The notes: generated from the sequence alone by a model not told the origin. Numbered from the stretch's first letter, positions 1-12,300 are shown. The stretch is DNA of 64,000 bases from Aralia elata (GCA_034770075.1 JAVJAP010000351.1:496001-560000); one strand, 5' to 3'. Program-made: numbers and translations.

Positions 1-715
1 CTCACATATGCAATCCAATGCAGAGACTAAGCAGAAGTAGAAAGCTAAACAAATAGTAAGTAATCTTATGTGTGGGAATGGAGCAAAGGTTGCTGCATTA
101 ACCATAGGAACTTATAGTTTAGCATAGCCTACGGGCAAGTCTATTAAGTTAATAAGTTGTTATTATGTTCCTGTTCTCATTAGAAACATTATTTCTTTCC
201 GTTGTTGGACAATGAAGGTTCTGGTATTATATTTAAGAATAATTGTTGTTCTATTTATAATGATAATGTTTTGTTTAAAACTGGAAGATTACTTGATAGA
301 CTTTGTATACTTGACTTACATGAAAAATAATTTTACAAATTAAACAAACTAGTAAAAGAAAAAGGAGATGGTCATTCAAAGAGTTAAATGTGTGTATTTG
401 ATAAAATACAAGTCTAAATCATTTGAAATGTTCAAAGAGTTCAGAAGTGAAACATATTGACAAAGTATTAAGTTTCTTTGATCAGATCGAGGAAGGAATA
501 CTTGTGCAATAAGTTTGTAGATCATCTCAAAATGATCTTTTCTCATAATGGACACCTCCTGATACCTTTACTCAACTTTTTAGTATTAGTTGCATGCTTC
601 TTAGGAGATCTCCCTTTTAGTAATGAAGACCGAGAAGATGATGATGCATGTATTGGACTAAACCTCCTAGTGGTTAAACCCACTTAGAAGTGACATTTGG
701 TGGAGAAGCAGACTA
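1..715 (+). pseudogene. Decayed Ty1/copia pol fragment (protease to pre-integrase part)
   Basis: This stretch aligns by eye, base for base with many one-base gaps, to 62241-62925 near the other end of the window. There it continues an evident copia polyprotein, with a protease-like WVLDTG motif just upstream. The match covers the part between protease and integrase. Single-base gaps break every frame; the longest open piece (478-687) is only 69 codons. The 5' part of the element lies outside the window. No LTR or target-site duplication is visible on the right side, so where the fragment ends (about 715) is an estimate. It is a dead remnant, not a gene. Confidence 0.6.
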
Positions 716-1740
716 AGAAATGAAAATCACAAAAAGATTATACTTAGCTCGCATACAACTTTTGTTTAAAAAATTATAAAAAATTAAAATTTGTACCTTA
801 AATTCGAAATTGTGACCGCTCTGTTTTCGCCTATATTACTTATTCAAATTACCCCTCTAATTGAGTTATGATTTCCTAATTTTTTCAATCCCTAGACGAA
901 AGAAAGTAGCAGCCGTCCATAAAAGTTCTAGATCATTTTGGAGTTGTTTATGTCTAATTAGAACTATCTTAATATCTATACATATATATGGAGGGTAACA
1001 AAGTACTTACACACCATCCGTTAACTTTTGTTAATGCTATTACTAGTGGAGTGAGAGTATGCTATGTTTTTGAAACTACAGATGGTCGAAAGTTCACCTT
1101 TAAACTACAAGTGACTATAAGTAACTTTGAGTAAATCATAGATGGTTATTTGCAATTTACTATGTTAAATTTAATATAAGAAAATGATATATATAGCGAA
1201 ACTTTACATTGACTTTTTAATTGTAGTTGCATAGATAAAAATTAATGGTAACCTTTTTAGATGGATATGTAATAAGTGAGGCTCCTTAGTAAATTTCATA
1301 CATTGATATGTTTCGTAATTGTAATTTGACATAAATTTGTCGTAATATATAATATGATTCTAAAATATATAATGACAAATTTATATTAATACTAAATAAT
1401 GACATATCTGAATACATGATATAGAAAAAAATAAATAAGAACTCACTAATATATGATGATAAATTTATATTATTATTACATTTTATAACTTATAGTTTAT
1501 GCACTAATCAAAAGTTCAAATTAGTCGTGAATATAAATCATTTCCTAATTCGTTATGGAGAATGCTGTGGAGATTATACATAAAAAGCATTATGTATAAT
1601 TTGTATAAAAGAAGAAAAAAAATAAAAAATGAGGCCTATCATCAAATATTTTACACATTTTCATGATAAATAAGTCTTATATATAGTATATAATTTTTTA
1701 TTTATAATCTGTACGCAAAAAATATTATTCATTCGTCATG
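716..1740. other. AT-rich spacer, nothing recognised
   Basis: About 1 kb of AT-rich DNA without a credible reading frame, repeat unit or element boundary that I could identify. Confidence 0.5.
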
Positions 1741-1978
1741 TACCCTTCCACTCAACAGAGAAAAAAGTAAACGAGCAATAAGAGAGCTGACTGTTTGTCT
1801 AACAACTCTCCAAAATTGCGCGTCTTCGTGACGCGCCGTCCCAAATACGTCAACCTCGGAAAGGGCGGGGAGCAGCCTCATTTCTTCCCCCAATTTAAAA
1901 TTCTCCCCCTTTCTCTCTCTCTCTCTGTACAGATATATATGTATATATAAATATTTGTATATGATTGAATCTATCATA

Positions 1979-2020
<42 letters not shown>

Positions 2021-2300
2021 TATAGAGAAAGAAAGAAAGAGAAAGGCCCTCATCTGATAGAAAATAGAGTGGAATAACTGATTGTTAGAGTCTGAAGAGG
2101 CCAAAAACACTGAAATAGAGAGAATATATATATACACACACCCCCATATATATATATATATAGATGTGTGTTTGTATAGTGAGGATAATTAAAATATAAA
2201 ATTTTCAGGGACAAGAAAGGCCAGGCATTTCTGTAATATTTTTGACGTCCAACGCACATGGCTTCTTGAGTTTCTCATCTTTCTCCACATTTTCTCTCAC
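1741..2300 (+). promoter_or_regulatory. Probable proximal promoter of the AHK5-like gene
   Basis: This region lies just upstream of the inferred first (untranslated) exon. It is locally less AT-rich than its surroundings. It holds a perfect 7-bp hairpin (GCGCGTC, 5-base loop, GACGCGC; 1818-1836), two ACGT-core sites (TACGTCA near 1855 and TGACGT at 2243-2248) of the kind bound by plant bZIP factors, a CT run (1911-1926), and TA/GA microsatellites (1985-2043). No single TATA box or start site can be chosen. The role is inferred only from position and composition. Confidence 0.35.
1985..2014. repeat. TA microsatellite
   Basis: An uninterrupted TA dinucleotide run, followed by a second short TA run and a GAAA run up to about 2043. 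Confidence 0.85.
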
Positions 2301-2486
2301 ATGCACTTTCTCTCTCTACCTGTATATGCTCCAATTTGTAGGTATTATTTTTTTCTTTGACCCAGCACTTTCAAGAGATTCTTTCAGATCTACAGTGAAA
2401 GAAAAAAGAGGCTACCTAGCTGAACTCAACCCTTCATCATTTTTCCCCTTCAGAGTGTTTAGAAGAGTTGCTGACTTACAATTAAG
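2300..2486 (+). other. AHK5: Putative 5'UTR exon 1 of the AHK5-like gene
   Basis: A pyrimidine-rich leader-like stretch ends at AATTAAG followed by GTTAGATTTT, a plausible 5' splice site at 2487. The nearest good acceptor before the coding exon is the pyrimidine tract and TAG ending at 5400. A 5'UTR intron would then be about 2.9 kb long. The start is arbitrary and the exon is inferred, not shown by transcript evidence. Confidence 0.35.
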
Positions 2487-3020
2487 GTTAGATTTTATAC
2501 CCATTTGATTGATTTTTCAATCTGGGTTTGTGGGATTTGGTCAGAATATTATCAAACAATGCTGCGTGAATCTTATTTTGATTAAACAATGCAGAATTAT
2601 TTCAATCCTATTTTATGTTTGGTCATGAATTTATCTGTTCGTTGACTCCAATTTTGGTTTAATTCAACCATATTAATGTAAAATTTTTCAATGAGGTCTC
2701 ATTTTTTTTCCCTTTCAGAAGAGTTGTTGACTTACAATTAAGGTTAGATTTTGTGCCCCTTTGATTGATTTTTCAATATGGGTTTTGGGATTTGGTCAGA
2801 ATTTTTATCAAACAATGCAGTTCCTATTTATCTTTCAATCTGGGTTTGTGGGATTTGATCAAAATTTTGATCAAACAATGCAGGGGTTCATTATTAGTAT
2901 TGATTCATTTCAATTGGTATTTTGCGTTTGGTCATGAATTTTTCTGTTCAGGACTTCAATTTTGGTTTAATTCAACGGTATTAGTGTAAATTTTTTGTAT
3001 GAGGTCTCAAATTTTTTTGG
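2461..3020. repeat. Imperfect tandem duplication, about 256-bp period
   Basis: The unit at 2461-2716 is repeated at 2717-3020. Both copies share the opening AGAAGAGTTG, the inferred splice-site stretch ACAATTAAGGTTAGATTTT, a GGTTTGTGGGATTTGGTCAGAA-like block, a TTTGGTCATGAATTT block and a GAGGTCTCA block in the same order. The middle block occurs a third time at 2833-2882. The copies differ by substitutions and small gaps, so the duplication is not recent. Confidence 0.75.
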
Positions 3021-3766
3021 AACATGTTAGTCTTTGAACAAGATGTTTTTCTGGGTTTTGTGTTTAATGTGGGTTTTTGGAAGTTTTTCCTCTTTTCAAT
3101 TTTGTTAATACTATAATTTTGTTCAGAAGTTTTGTGCCAATTTTTTTAATATTTTTTATTTTTCCCTTATGGAGTGAGGATTCCTTTTTTATTTTTATTT
3201 TTTTATTTTTTTATTCCTGGTTGTTATTTTAAATTTGAGTTGTGAAATTTTCTCTGATATTAACTTGTCCCGTGAAATTTGTCATTTAGATGACATGTAG
3301 AAAGATAGGAGTAGTTATTTGAGTCTTGGGTAGTATTTCTAATATGACAGCTTTAAATGCAATCAGAATTTCCCACTATAATTAGAAATTTTAAAGGTGG
3401 ATTTGGATGAACAAAAAGGAAATTCTTTGACTTGTATGGATTTTACCTCACTCATAAACGCAAGCCATAAGATAGCTATTCTGTTTGAAATCATATAAAT
3501 TCTATCTTGATGTGTGATGTTACAACTACCAAATACTTTGATCTTCTTCTTTTTATGAGTTATTAACCAGCCTGTAAGGTAATTGGAATCCAGTATTTCT
3601 TGAAAAAAAAATCAATAATCCTTGAATTGGTTAGTTAGCATTTAATCTGCAACCTAAAATCCCAAAGAATGTTGTCCATCTCTTTTCCACGTTACGCCGT
3701 GCTTACTTTTCCTTGACAGCAATCTTTTCTCTTGGTACCAATGTCAAATCCTTTTAGTTCTTTATC

Positions 3767-4826
3767 GGGATAATTAAACTTTTAGTACCTGTACTAGGGC
3801 CCGATTTACAAATTGGTACCTAAACTGAAAAAACTTACAAACTGGTGCTTGTACTAGAAAAAACTTACAAACTGGTGCTTGTACTTGAATATTTATGTTA
3901 AATCGTTAAATTTGACTAACGGACACGACGGAAAAGTCTGATTGACTAACAAAATCTGTGTGATTAAACTTTTGGTACCTATACTAGAACTCGACTTACA
4001 AGTTGGTACTCAAACTGGTGGTTGATATGTATTTTTATTTTCAATTGGTTTTATAATTGTAATTAATACATTTCTATTATAGGACTATAAAGTGACATGA
4101 TATTTTGAATTTATTTTTATCATTTTTTTTACCACCACTACTAATTTTTTAGCTAATATTAAATATATATTTAAAAATTAAAATTATTCTTAAAAAATTT
4201 AGTATTACAAAAATATTTTAATTAAAATTATTCTTAAAATTATTCATACTAATTTTTTACCTAATATTAAATATATATGATGGAAGAATGTATATAAACT
4301 ATTTTTTAAAAGTTTTCAATAGCATCATATATATCTATTTAACTCATGGTATCTTACTTTATTTATTTTTTTGTGAAGAATTTTCTCATTTTAGGCAAAA
4401 GTAAAAATTTGCTTGAATTAAAGAAATATTGCACATGCATGTGCATATAATACTATAAATAAACAAACACTAAAACACAAGCCGAATGGAATCCTAATAA
4501 TTAAACGGAAAATAATTGCAACAAGCACTAAAACACACATTTATGAGCAAATTAAAAGAAACTAGCAAATATGGAATCCTAATAATTAAAAGGAACCCTA
4601 AAATTTAACGGATTGTAAGTTTTTACGAGTACAAGTACTATATTGTAACTTTTTTTCAGTTTGGGTACCAACTTATAAGTTAGGAACCCTAATAATTAAA
4701 CGGAACCCTAAAATTTAACGGATTGTAAGTTTTTTCTAGTACAAGCACCAGTTTGTAAGTTTTTTCAGTTTGGGTACCAATTTGTAAGTCGGGCCCTAGT
4801 ACAGGTACTAAAAGTTTAATTATCCC
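3767..4826. mobile_element. Non-autonomous Mutator-like (MULE-type) element
   Basis: The element is bounded by inverted repeats that begin GGGATAATTAAACTTTTAGTACC at 3767 and end with the complement at 4826. It is flanked by a perfect 10-bp target-site duplication, GTTCTTTATC (3757-3766 and 4827-4836). A TSD of 9-11 bp is the Mutator hallmark. The inverted repeats are long (about 80 bp or more) and internally re-duplicated: a 28-bp piece is repeated in tandem near 3828-3883, and a diverged copy of the terminal module recurs at about 3960-4017. There is no transposase frame. It lies in the inferred 5'UTR intron of the AHK5-like gene. Confidence 0.85.
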
Positions 4827-5400
4827 GTTCTTTATCCTTTCTTTGAGTGGCTTTCATCGGCAACTAAATTTCATATTGGCAAAATGTGTTGTATATCATA
4901 CTTTGGATATTGGCTAACTGAGGTATGAATGTGGACATGCTTTTATAAAGGTCTGTTGTATATATTATTGATTGATTGGTGAGGTGAATAGAATGAGAAA
5001 CTTTTCCCAAAAAGTAAATAAATCAATAAATAAAAAATAATAAAATGAAAAGAATAGACTAACACAACAACTAGGTGAGCTTGCCTTATATGTTTTTTTA
5101 GCTACATTATATCCATTGCCTTTCATTTGTGACTTCTGATATGAGTAATATACAAATGTTCCGTTGTTAATGTTATTTGTTAAACTATTGAAGATTGCTA
5201 AGCACTTTACTTCAATCTGATTCTGTTATACACTTATAGGTAACAGAATGCTGGTGTAATTGGTTCACTACTGTCACAATATAGCTTTATATATGGTAGT
5301 CTTTCTTATGCATGGTCTATGTTTGTGTATTGTCAGCACATAGTTTTGTTAAGTTAACCATATTTCCTAATTTAAGACTCATTTTTCTCTTCTTATGTAG

Positions 5401-5619
5401 GCTTCAACCTAATTGGGAACTCGTCGTTGAGGAAAAAAGCGAATTGTGCACATTTCTAGAAATTTTCTGGCTACTAACTAAATTCTGCTTCAGAACAGAA
5501 ACACCAGATACATTCAATTCGACTGATCTCAGATGAACAAATTCTGGCTAAGAAGCACAAAATATTATCCATTATAAGTTCACCCTAATTGTAACATAAG
5601 AATTAGATGTGACAAATAA
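5401..5619 (+). promoter_or_regulatory. AHK5: 5'UTR exon 2 with two upstream ORFs
   Basis: The leader runs from the acceptor TTATGTAG (ending at 5400) to the main ATG at 5620. It holds a 14-codon uORF (5533-5577) ending in TAA and, at 5607-5612, the six bases ATGTGA, a start codon directly followed by a stop. Only seven bases separate that stop from the main ATG. Minimal AUG-stop elements stall or recycle ribosomes in some plant leaders (AUG-UAA in the boron-regulated NIP5;1 leader is established). An effect here is inference. Confidence 0.5.
5533..5577 (+). CDS. Upstream ORF 1 in the AHK5-like leader, 14 codons
   Basis: The short frame MNKFWLRSTKYYPL ends in TAA 42 bases before the main start. 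It is the first ATG in the untranslated part of this exon. No conservation can be judged from one sequence. It may simply lower translation of the kinase or be neutral. Confidence 0.3.
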   Translation: MNKFWLRSTKYYPL

Positions 5620-6339
5620 ATGGTAAATATGGATTCTGAAATGGACCATGCTGAAGAAATGGACGTTGAAGTCCTCTCTTCAATGTGGCCTGAAGATATT
5701 AATGAAGCAGGGAACCAATTCAATGTCGAAAAGCCTGGAGCAGATCAAGATATGTTGGAAGTTGTTACGCTCATTGAAGAGCCTACTATATATGATTTCA
5801 ATCGTCTCGTAGATCTCACCACTTACAGTGAGAAGGGCTCCTCTCAGTTAGCCTACCTCGTAAAAAATTGGGAGTATAGGCAGGCTAATGCTGCACGACT
5901 CCTCAGAGAAGAGCTTGATACCCTGAGTAAGCAACAGCAGGAAGCTGAGCTCAAAAAATTAGAAATATTGGAGGAACATCGGTTTGAGGAACAAACATAT
6001 GGCGGTGATAAGCGTCCAGTATCTATTTTGGATGAGGTGTATGATATATGGCAAGAAGTTCCTCGGAAGCGAAATGATGTAGTTGTTCAAGATAAAAGAC
6101 CCGAAATAGACGCTGAGCATGACACTGTCTTATACTGGAAGCAGCGAGCTATGTATTTAGAGAAATTGTTGGAGGCAAGCATCCAGAGAGAACAGATAGT
6201 CCTAGAGAAGTTGCAGGAGAGCATACAAAATCTAGAAAGGCAGTCATCTCCAGTGGAAGAATTGTCCCAAGTCTTGAGAAGAGCAGATAATTTTTTACAT
6301 TTTGTTCTTCAAAATGCACCAGTAGTCATCGGGCATCAG
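5620..6339 (+). CDS. AHK5: AHK5 coding exon 1: N-terminus and coiled coil
   Basis: This exon has 240 codons, phase 0. The start MVNMDSEMDHAEEMDVEVLSSMW is chosen because this acidic opening is the recognisable AHK5 N-terminus. A second ATG lies three codons later. From about residue 80 the sequence is rich in Glu, Lys, Arg, Gln and Leu (for example REELDTLSKQQQEAELKKLE and LEKLLEASIQREQIVLEKLQ) and should form a coiled coil for dimerisation. It ends in NAPVVIGHQ, the start of the PAS-like domain, before GTAAATTG. Confidence 0.92.
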
Positions 6340-9300
6340 GTAAATTGTATGAGATATAATATCACCCTTATCTGTTTTCTGCTATGCGGCTATGCCATAA
6401 TGTTTGAAATTTCTGATATTATTTCGTTCTCCATAATTCTAGGCCCTTGTTTGTGGACAATATTTTTGCTTGATTTCTCCACTACCTAGTTTTACTTGTA
6501 CAGGACTAGTTAGCATCAATTCTAGTAATATCATAACATGAACTGACATTTTGTGAAAGAATTATAGTAGAGGTAGCTCTTGAGGAAAAAATGTAAATAT
6601 TCTGAACATCATAATGTGTTTTAGTGAAGTAAGACCACTTGATCATTCTAATCATTGTTTAAAAATCTCCTCCATGGTCTGATTAATCCCCTCCTAGGCG
6701 CTAGGCAGTCCTCTACCGCCTTGATTTGGCTGGGTGGCTAGGCAGAATTAGACCTCTACTTTGAAGCTCTACAATACTTAAAATGAATTTGTTCAGCATT
6801 AAAAGATTATTTTTTGGTAATGTTTCATATAAAATTTTAAAAAATTACATTTACTGTATGCTTTGTATAGTATAGCAAGTATGTACAATAGAAAAATAAA
6901 TAAATTAGACCGTAGAAGAAAACAATTAGTCCGCCTACGAAAACGCCTAGGCGCTAAGCGCCCCCTCTGCCGCCTAGGTCCGCATAACTATTTTTAAAAT
7001 ACTGTTGCTAATTACTTTTAACATAAATGCTTTGAGCAGTATCTGTTTAAATTGGTTTTACAACACATATATGAGTAAGTTATTCGACAAAGTCACCCAT
7101 TTCTACATGTATAAATTTAGGGTTAACCGCAAAAGTGTCCCTCAAAGTTTCACAAAACTTCATTTTTAGCCCCAAAGTACCAACTTTTTTAATTGTGTTC
7201 CTTCAAATTTAATTTTTTTAGATACATGTATGAAATCATTGGTAATTATGTTATTTACGTTTCATATGACGTATATATTGTTGTATTTATACGTTTGGAA
7301 TGGGTCAAATGTGTATTCAACTATATAAAACGTAAGTTTTGACCTATAATTTCACTAATATGTTAAAGGAGAACAATTTTGTAAAATATTTAAACTTGAA
7401 GGAACACTCTTGAAAAAATTGATACTTTGGAGCTAAAAGCAGAATTTTGTGGAACTTTGAGGAATACTTCTGCAGTTAATCCATAAATTTATGTTTAGTG
7501 ATACTTTATCATTCCCCCTCCCCCCCCCTCTCATATAACATAAATTTATGGGATTCTTTTTTAGTCTACCCCAATTAGTTTGGGATAAAAGGTGTTTAAG
7601 TATTACATAAGTTTGATTGTCCCCTACGCCTATCCATCAGAATTATATGTATATATATGTTTATTCCATATTTGTTATCTTCTGCTAAGTCAATTGCATA
7701 TTTTATAATTTCCAGAGCCTGGTTAACGCCGTTTAATATTGTGTATTGACAGTGATAGTAATTGTCTATTCGTTGGAGGTTTTGCTTCTTGATATTTAGT
7801 TTTCTGAAGCTATAAGTCATTAAGTTGTAATTAATTTTATATCCTTTGGTGATCCAAAGAGGATTTTCATAAGCCCCTGAATTTCTTATGTTTATCATCC
7901 TTGCCAAATTTTCCATCGTATGGTCTCATGGTTAACAACTAATTTTCTAAAATTTGGCATGTGTTAAAATCATTGAGTATGATCCACAACTAAAAGCTGT
8001 AAAGAGCTTGGATATACTTATAAAAACGAATAATTTTACAATATTAGTGCAGTTTATTTTGAAACTGCATCCAATAAAAGATTGTATTCTGGGCTATGAT
8101 TTGCATTTGGTGTGATTTATCGACTCTTAAGTTGTGCAGCGTTTGTTTCATCTTCTTACTAGAAACAGATGCTCCTGTTAATATAAAAGCATAGTTATCT
8201 GGTACAACCTATTGAGTAGAAGAAGTACTCAATTCAGTTTATTTCGTCTTCTGCAAGTCCTAGGACTTCAGTTAAATATTTGTGGTCTATATCTTGCTAT
8301 TTTTTATTTTTATTTTTACATTATCCGAACTCTTACTTTCTTCAGCTGTAGTAAGTCAATTTTAAGTGGTGCAATGAACCATTTCAGACATATTAGCATC
8401 AGTCAGTTATAACAATGAGCCATTTCAGACATATTACTCTCTACTTACCAACTTTTGAAGCTTCAATTTATGGCTTAGTATAACATGCTTTTTCTTTCAT
8501 CCAAAGTTAACTAAAAAATCCTGTAACGTTATGTTTTACTGCATGTGGCTATGTCTTCTGGTTAAATCTGGCTTATTTCTATTTTTATTTACCTTTATTT
8601 TTTTCCCCTATAGAATTGTTATACTTCTGTTTTTCTTTTCCCTTTCTAACTCCTTCAACTCTACTACGTCACTCCTCAAGTCTAACCAATATCTGTGGAA
8701 CCAGTAACAAAGTATATTAGTTGCCCTACCGGCTGTGCGCCTAATTCATTGCTGTTGAACAATTTAGGGATTGACATAATCAATAATAGGATTTAAGTCA
8801 ATAAGCAGTCTGGTTTTCTTCATCCAATTTTGATAATCTGCATCTAGAAACAATGAAAAAGGAAATATGTCTTAATACTATGCATTCATTTTCCACTGAT
8901 AAAAAAAGAAACGGAAAAAGAGTACTGTTGCCTTCGTTGATTGATGAACTTTGATATACTGATTCTCTGTTCCTCTCCTCAAAATTTTGTTTAGGGAGTA
9001 TGACTTGAGTAAATTGCTTACTACTAATCTAGTTGTCAGTACTTTTTCTTTATAGTCTTTATTTGCTATTTTTTATGTTAAGTTCCTTGCAAATAGCTTG
9101 TGTTAATAAGAGACTAAGTGTTCTGTTATTATCATTCTTGTTTTGTAGGATAACGAGTTGCGCTATCGCTTCATCTATAATCATTTCCCAAGTTTGGGGG
9201 AACAGGTAATTTTACAACCAATTATAATTTTCAATCTAGGGTCATTCATATTACGAAGTTTTATTTTTATTTTCTTATATTGGCTGTGAATCTAATAATA

Positions 9301-12300
9301 TTCTTACTCTTTGACATAAGGTTAGTCTTTTCTTACTCATTAGTTTTAGTTCTGATCCATCTTCAATTTCGAAAGCACTATTTGTAGAATGTGGCACAGG
9401 CCTTCCTCAAAATACACTGATTTTTTCAGGAAATTATAGGAAAAACAGATGTAGAGATTTTCACTGGTGGTGGTGTCAAGGAATCGCAAGACTTCAAAAG
9501 AGAAGTATTGGAGCGTGGAGTAGCTGCAAAAAGAGAGATAACATTCGATACAGATTTATTTGGGTCAAAGACATTTCTGATATATGTGGAACCCGTATTC
9601 AGCAAGGCAGGAGAGACTATTGGTGTGAATTATATGGGAATGGATGTGACGGATCAGGTGAACTCAATTTTTTTGTTCATATTTCTTTTTCGACTTTTCG
9701 TTGTATTACCATATTTTCCCTTTTCTTTATAGATGTCATGGTTATATGATATTTATGTGAGGAAATTCACTCTTCATGTGGCCATCAGACATCGCATATG
9801 TCTTCTACTTTTCAAATGTATTAATCAATTGCTGTTTAAATAGTCTGAATACTAAGGCGTAAGTAGATGTCAAGGGCAATGGTTTGTTCTCAATTCCATT
9901 CCAAGTATTGTGTTTAGAGTAGCAATCATATATATGTTCATTGTTCAAACTCCTTGGTGTTCTTATCTCATATCGTGATTTGAAAATATCAAAACTTTCT
10001 AGGGTTTAGGGTTAATTTATAACTCTGGCTGCGAATGCTTTGATAAGCTGAAATTAATTTACCTACAATTGAAAGTGAGACACCAATTTCACAGGCTATG
10101 ATAATTAAAGCTGTCATGTAATTTAAATTTTAGCTTCTATTTACATGTGCATTCTGCATATCCTGATTCCTGAGTAGGGATCATGGCAAGGAGAAGAGAG
10201 GTGGATGTGTTAAAATAAAGTATTGCCTGTCAGAAAGAACGGCTGAGGGCTATAAATTTTTACTTCATTAAGGGTATACGCCTCTTTTCACATGGAATGT
10301 TTCGTCTGTCATTAGTGTTGGCACCATCCGCCAACAATAATGGTAGAGCTATTTCATGTGTTTTAAATCTTGTCCGTCCTGTTTGTGGATGGACGGTGAG
10401 AGATGCGTTGGCTGGGAAATGATCCATAGCCAACGCTGACTATGGATCACTCCCCATATATATGTATGTGTGTGTTTGTGTATATATATTTGCATGAGTC
10501 TTGATCTACACGTGAGCATACTTCTTCTTCCTTTTTATATATTTTTTTCATGCACCTATTCGTGTCTAAACTTGTATATGCATATGAAAATGTATGAATG
10601 GTAATTTTCTTTTGTCCTAAGCTTGAGAAGGATGAAGGCCTCAAAATTGAGAAAATAGTTCTTGGTGGTGGTAAGGCAGTGATATGAATGCAATGAAACT
10701 AGTGCTGTACTTGGAACTAAGAAATAGCAAAGATAAGTCCAATTACTTTTAAAAGCTCCCATATCAAGTCAGATGATAATAAATGGACTAGTGAAATTTT
10801 CTTATCATCCTTTCATCTTTATTGTCGCTTCAGTTTCCTTTATTTTCCTCACACTTTCTGTGTTCCAAACAAAGTCCAAGAGTATTTTACTATGAGAGTA
10901 CATATGTTACAATATTCTCTCTCTCTCTCTCTGTCTGTCTCTCTTGCTCCTCAACATAATTTGTTTGTGATTATAGGTTAGAACAAGAGAAAAGATGGCA
11001 AAACTTAGAGAGGAAATAGCAGTACGAAAGGCCAAGGAGACAGAACTTAACAAAACAATTCATATAACAGGTATTATGTCCATGATAATTTCACTCTTAT
11101 AGTTTTCAATAGAACCAGTTTAAAAAACAAAGGTTATTCATTCTTTGCCTGTTTATCTTCCTGTAGAGGAAACTATGCGTGCAAAACAAATGCTTGCAAC
11201 AATGTCACATGAGATAAGATCTCCACTAGCAGGGGTTGTAAGCATGGCTGAGATTCTTTCAACCACAAAACTTGACAAGGAGCAAAGACAACTGTTGAGT
11301 GTCATGTTATCTTCGGGAGATTTGGTTCTTCAACTGATTAATGACATCCTTGACCTTTCCAAGGTTGAGTCAGGTTTGATGTTCTCTCTCTTTCTTGATG
11401 GTTTCATCTATCTATCTATATAGATTTTCCAGGTTGAGCAAAAAGAAAATCTTTATTTTTTTGCTTTTAATTATATATATATATAAATATATATAATAGG
11501 TAATAGATATATAGGCACTTCATGGTCTTACTTTTTAGGCAAAAGGGTTTTGAGAAAATCATTTCTATTTTAGCAAGTCGCCAAGAATGGAAAAGAGTGT
11601 GATAACCCAGCAAAGGAATAAAATATTATTCTGTTAATTAGTGAGATATTGAAGATGAGAATAAGAAAGGTGATTAATTTAGTATTCAATCACTAGGATT
11701 TCAAAATATTTACTTTTTTATTTGATTTTTCTTAGGAGTTATGAAGTTGGAAGCTACCAAATTCAGGCCAAGAGAGGTAGTAAAGCATGTGCTCCAAACT
11801 GCTGCGGCATCATTACAAAAGATGTTAACATTGGAAGGACATGTAGCCGACGATGTTCCGGTGGAGGTGAGTGCTTTTTTTACATATTATTACTTTTTAA
11901 CAGTTAGCTACTCTAGAAGAAACAGAGAGCCAGTTGACTTGTTATTTTTACTAAAAGTATTTACCTCATGGGATATGTCCTTGAGTTGAGTTGACTAAGC
12001 ATGTGCTTCTCATACAAAATGAATGTCTTGGAAGTCAAAGTTTTGTGCTAAGATTAAAAGTCACTTAAATATAATGAGATTTGATACATTAATTTCAAAT
12101 GTGGAGTGTAATTTTGGGCATCTTGAGGAGAGTTTGATTGTCAATTGGCAAAAATGGGAGTTGTTATCAAGAACTTTTTGGAGTTACATATACAGTCTTA
12201 TTTTGGCAAGTGAAATCAAAAGAGACAACATTCCTAATATATCATGTTAACAAGTGACTGCTCTTAAAGATTAGGTCGGAAGAGAAAGGTTTAGTCAATA

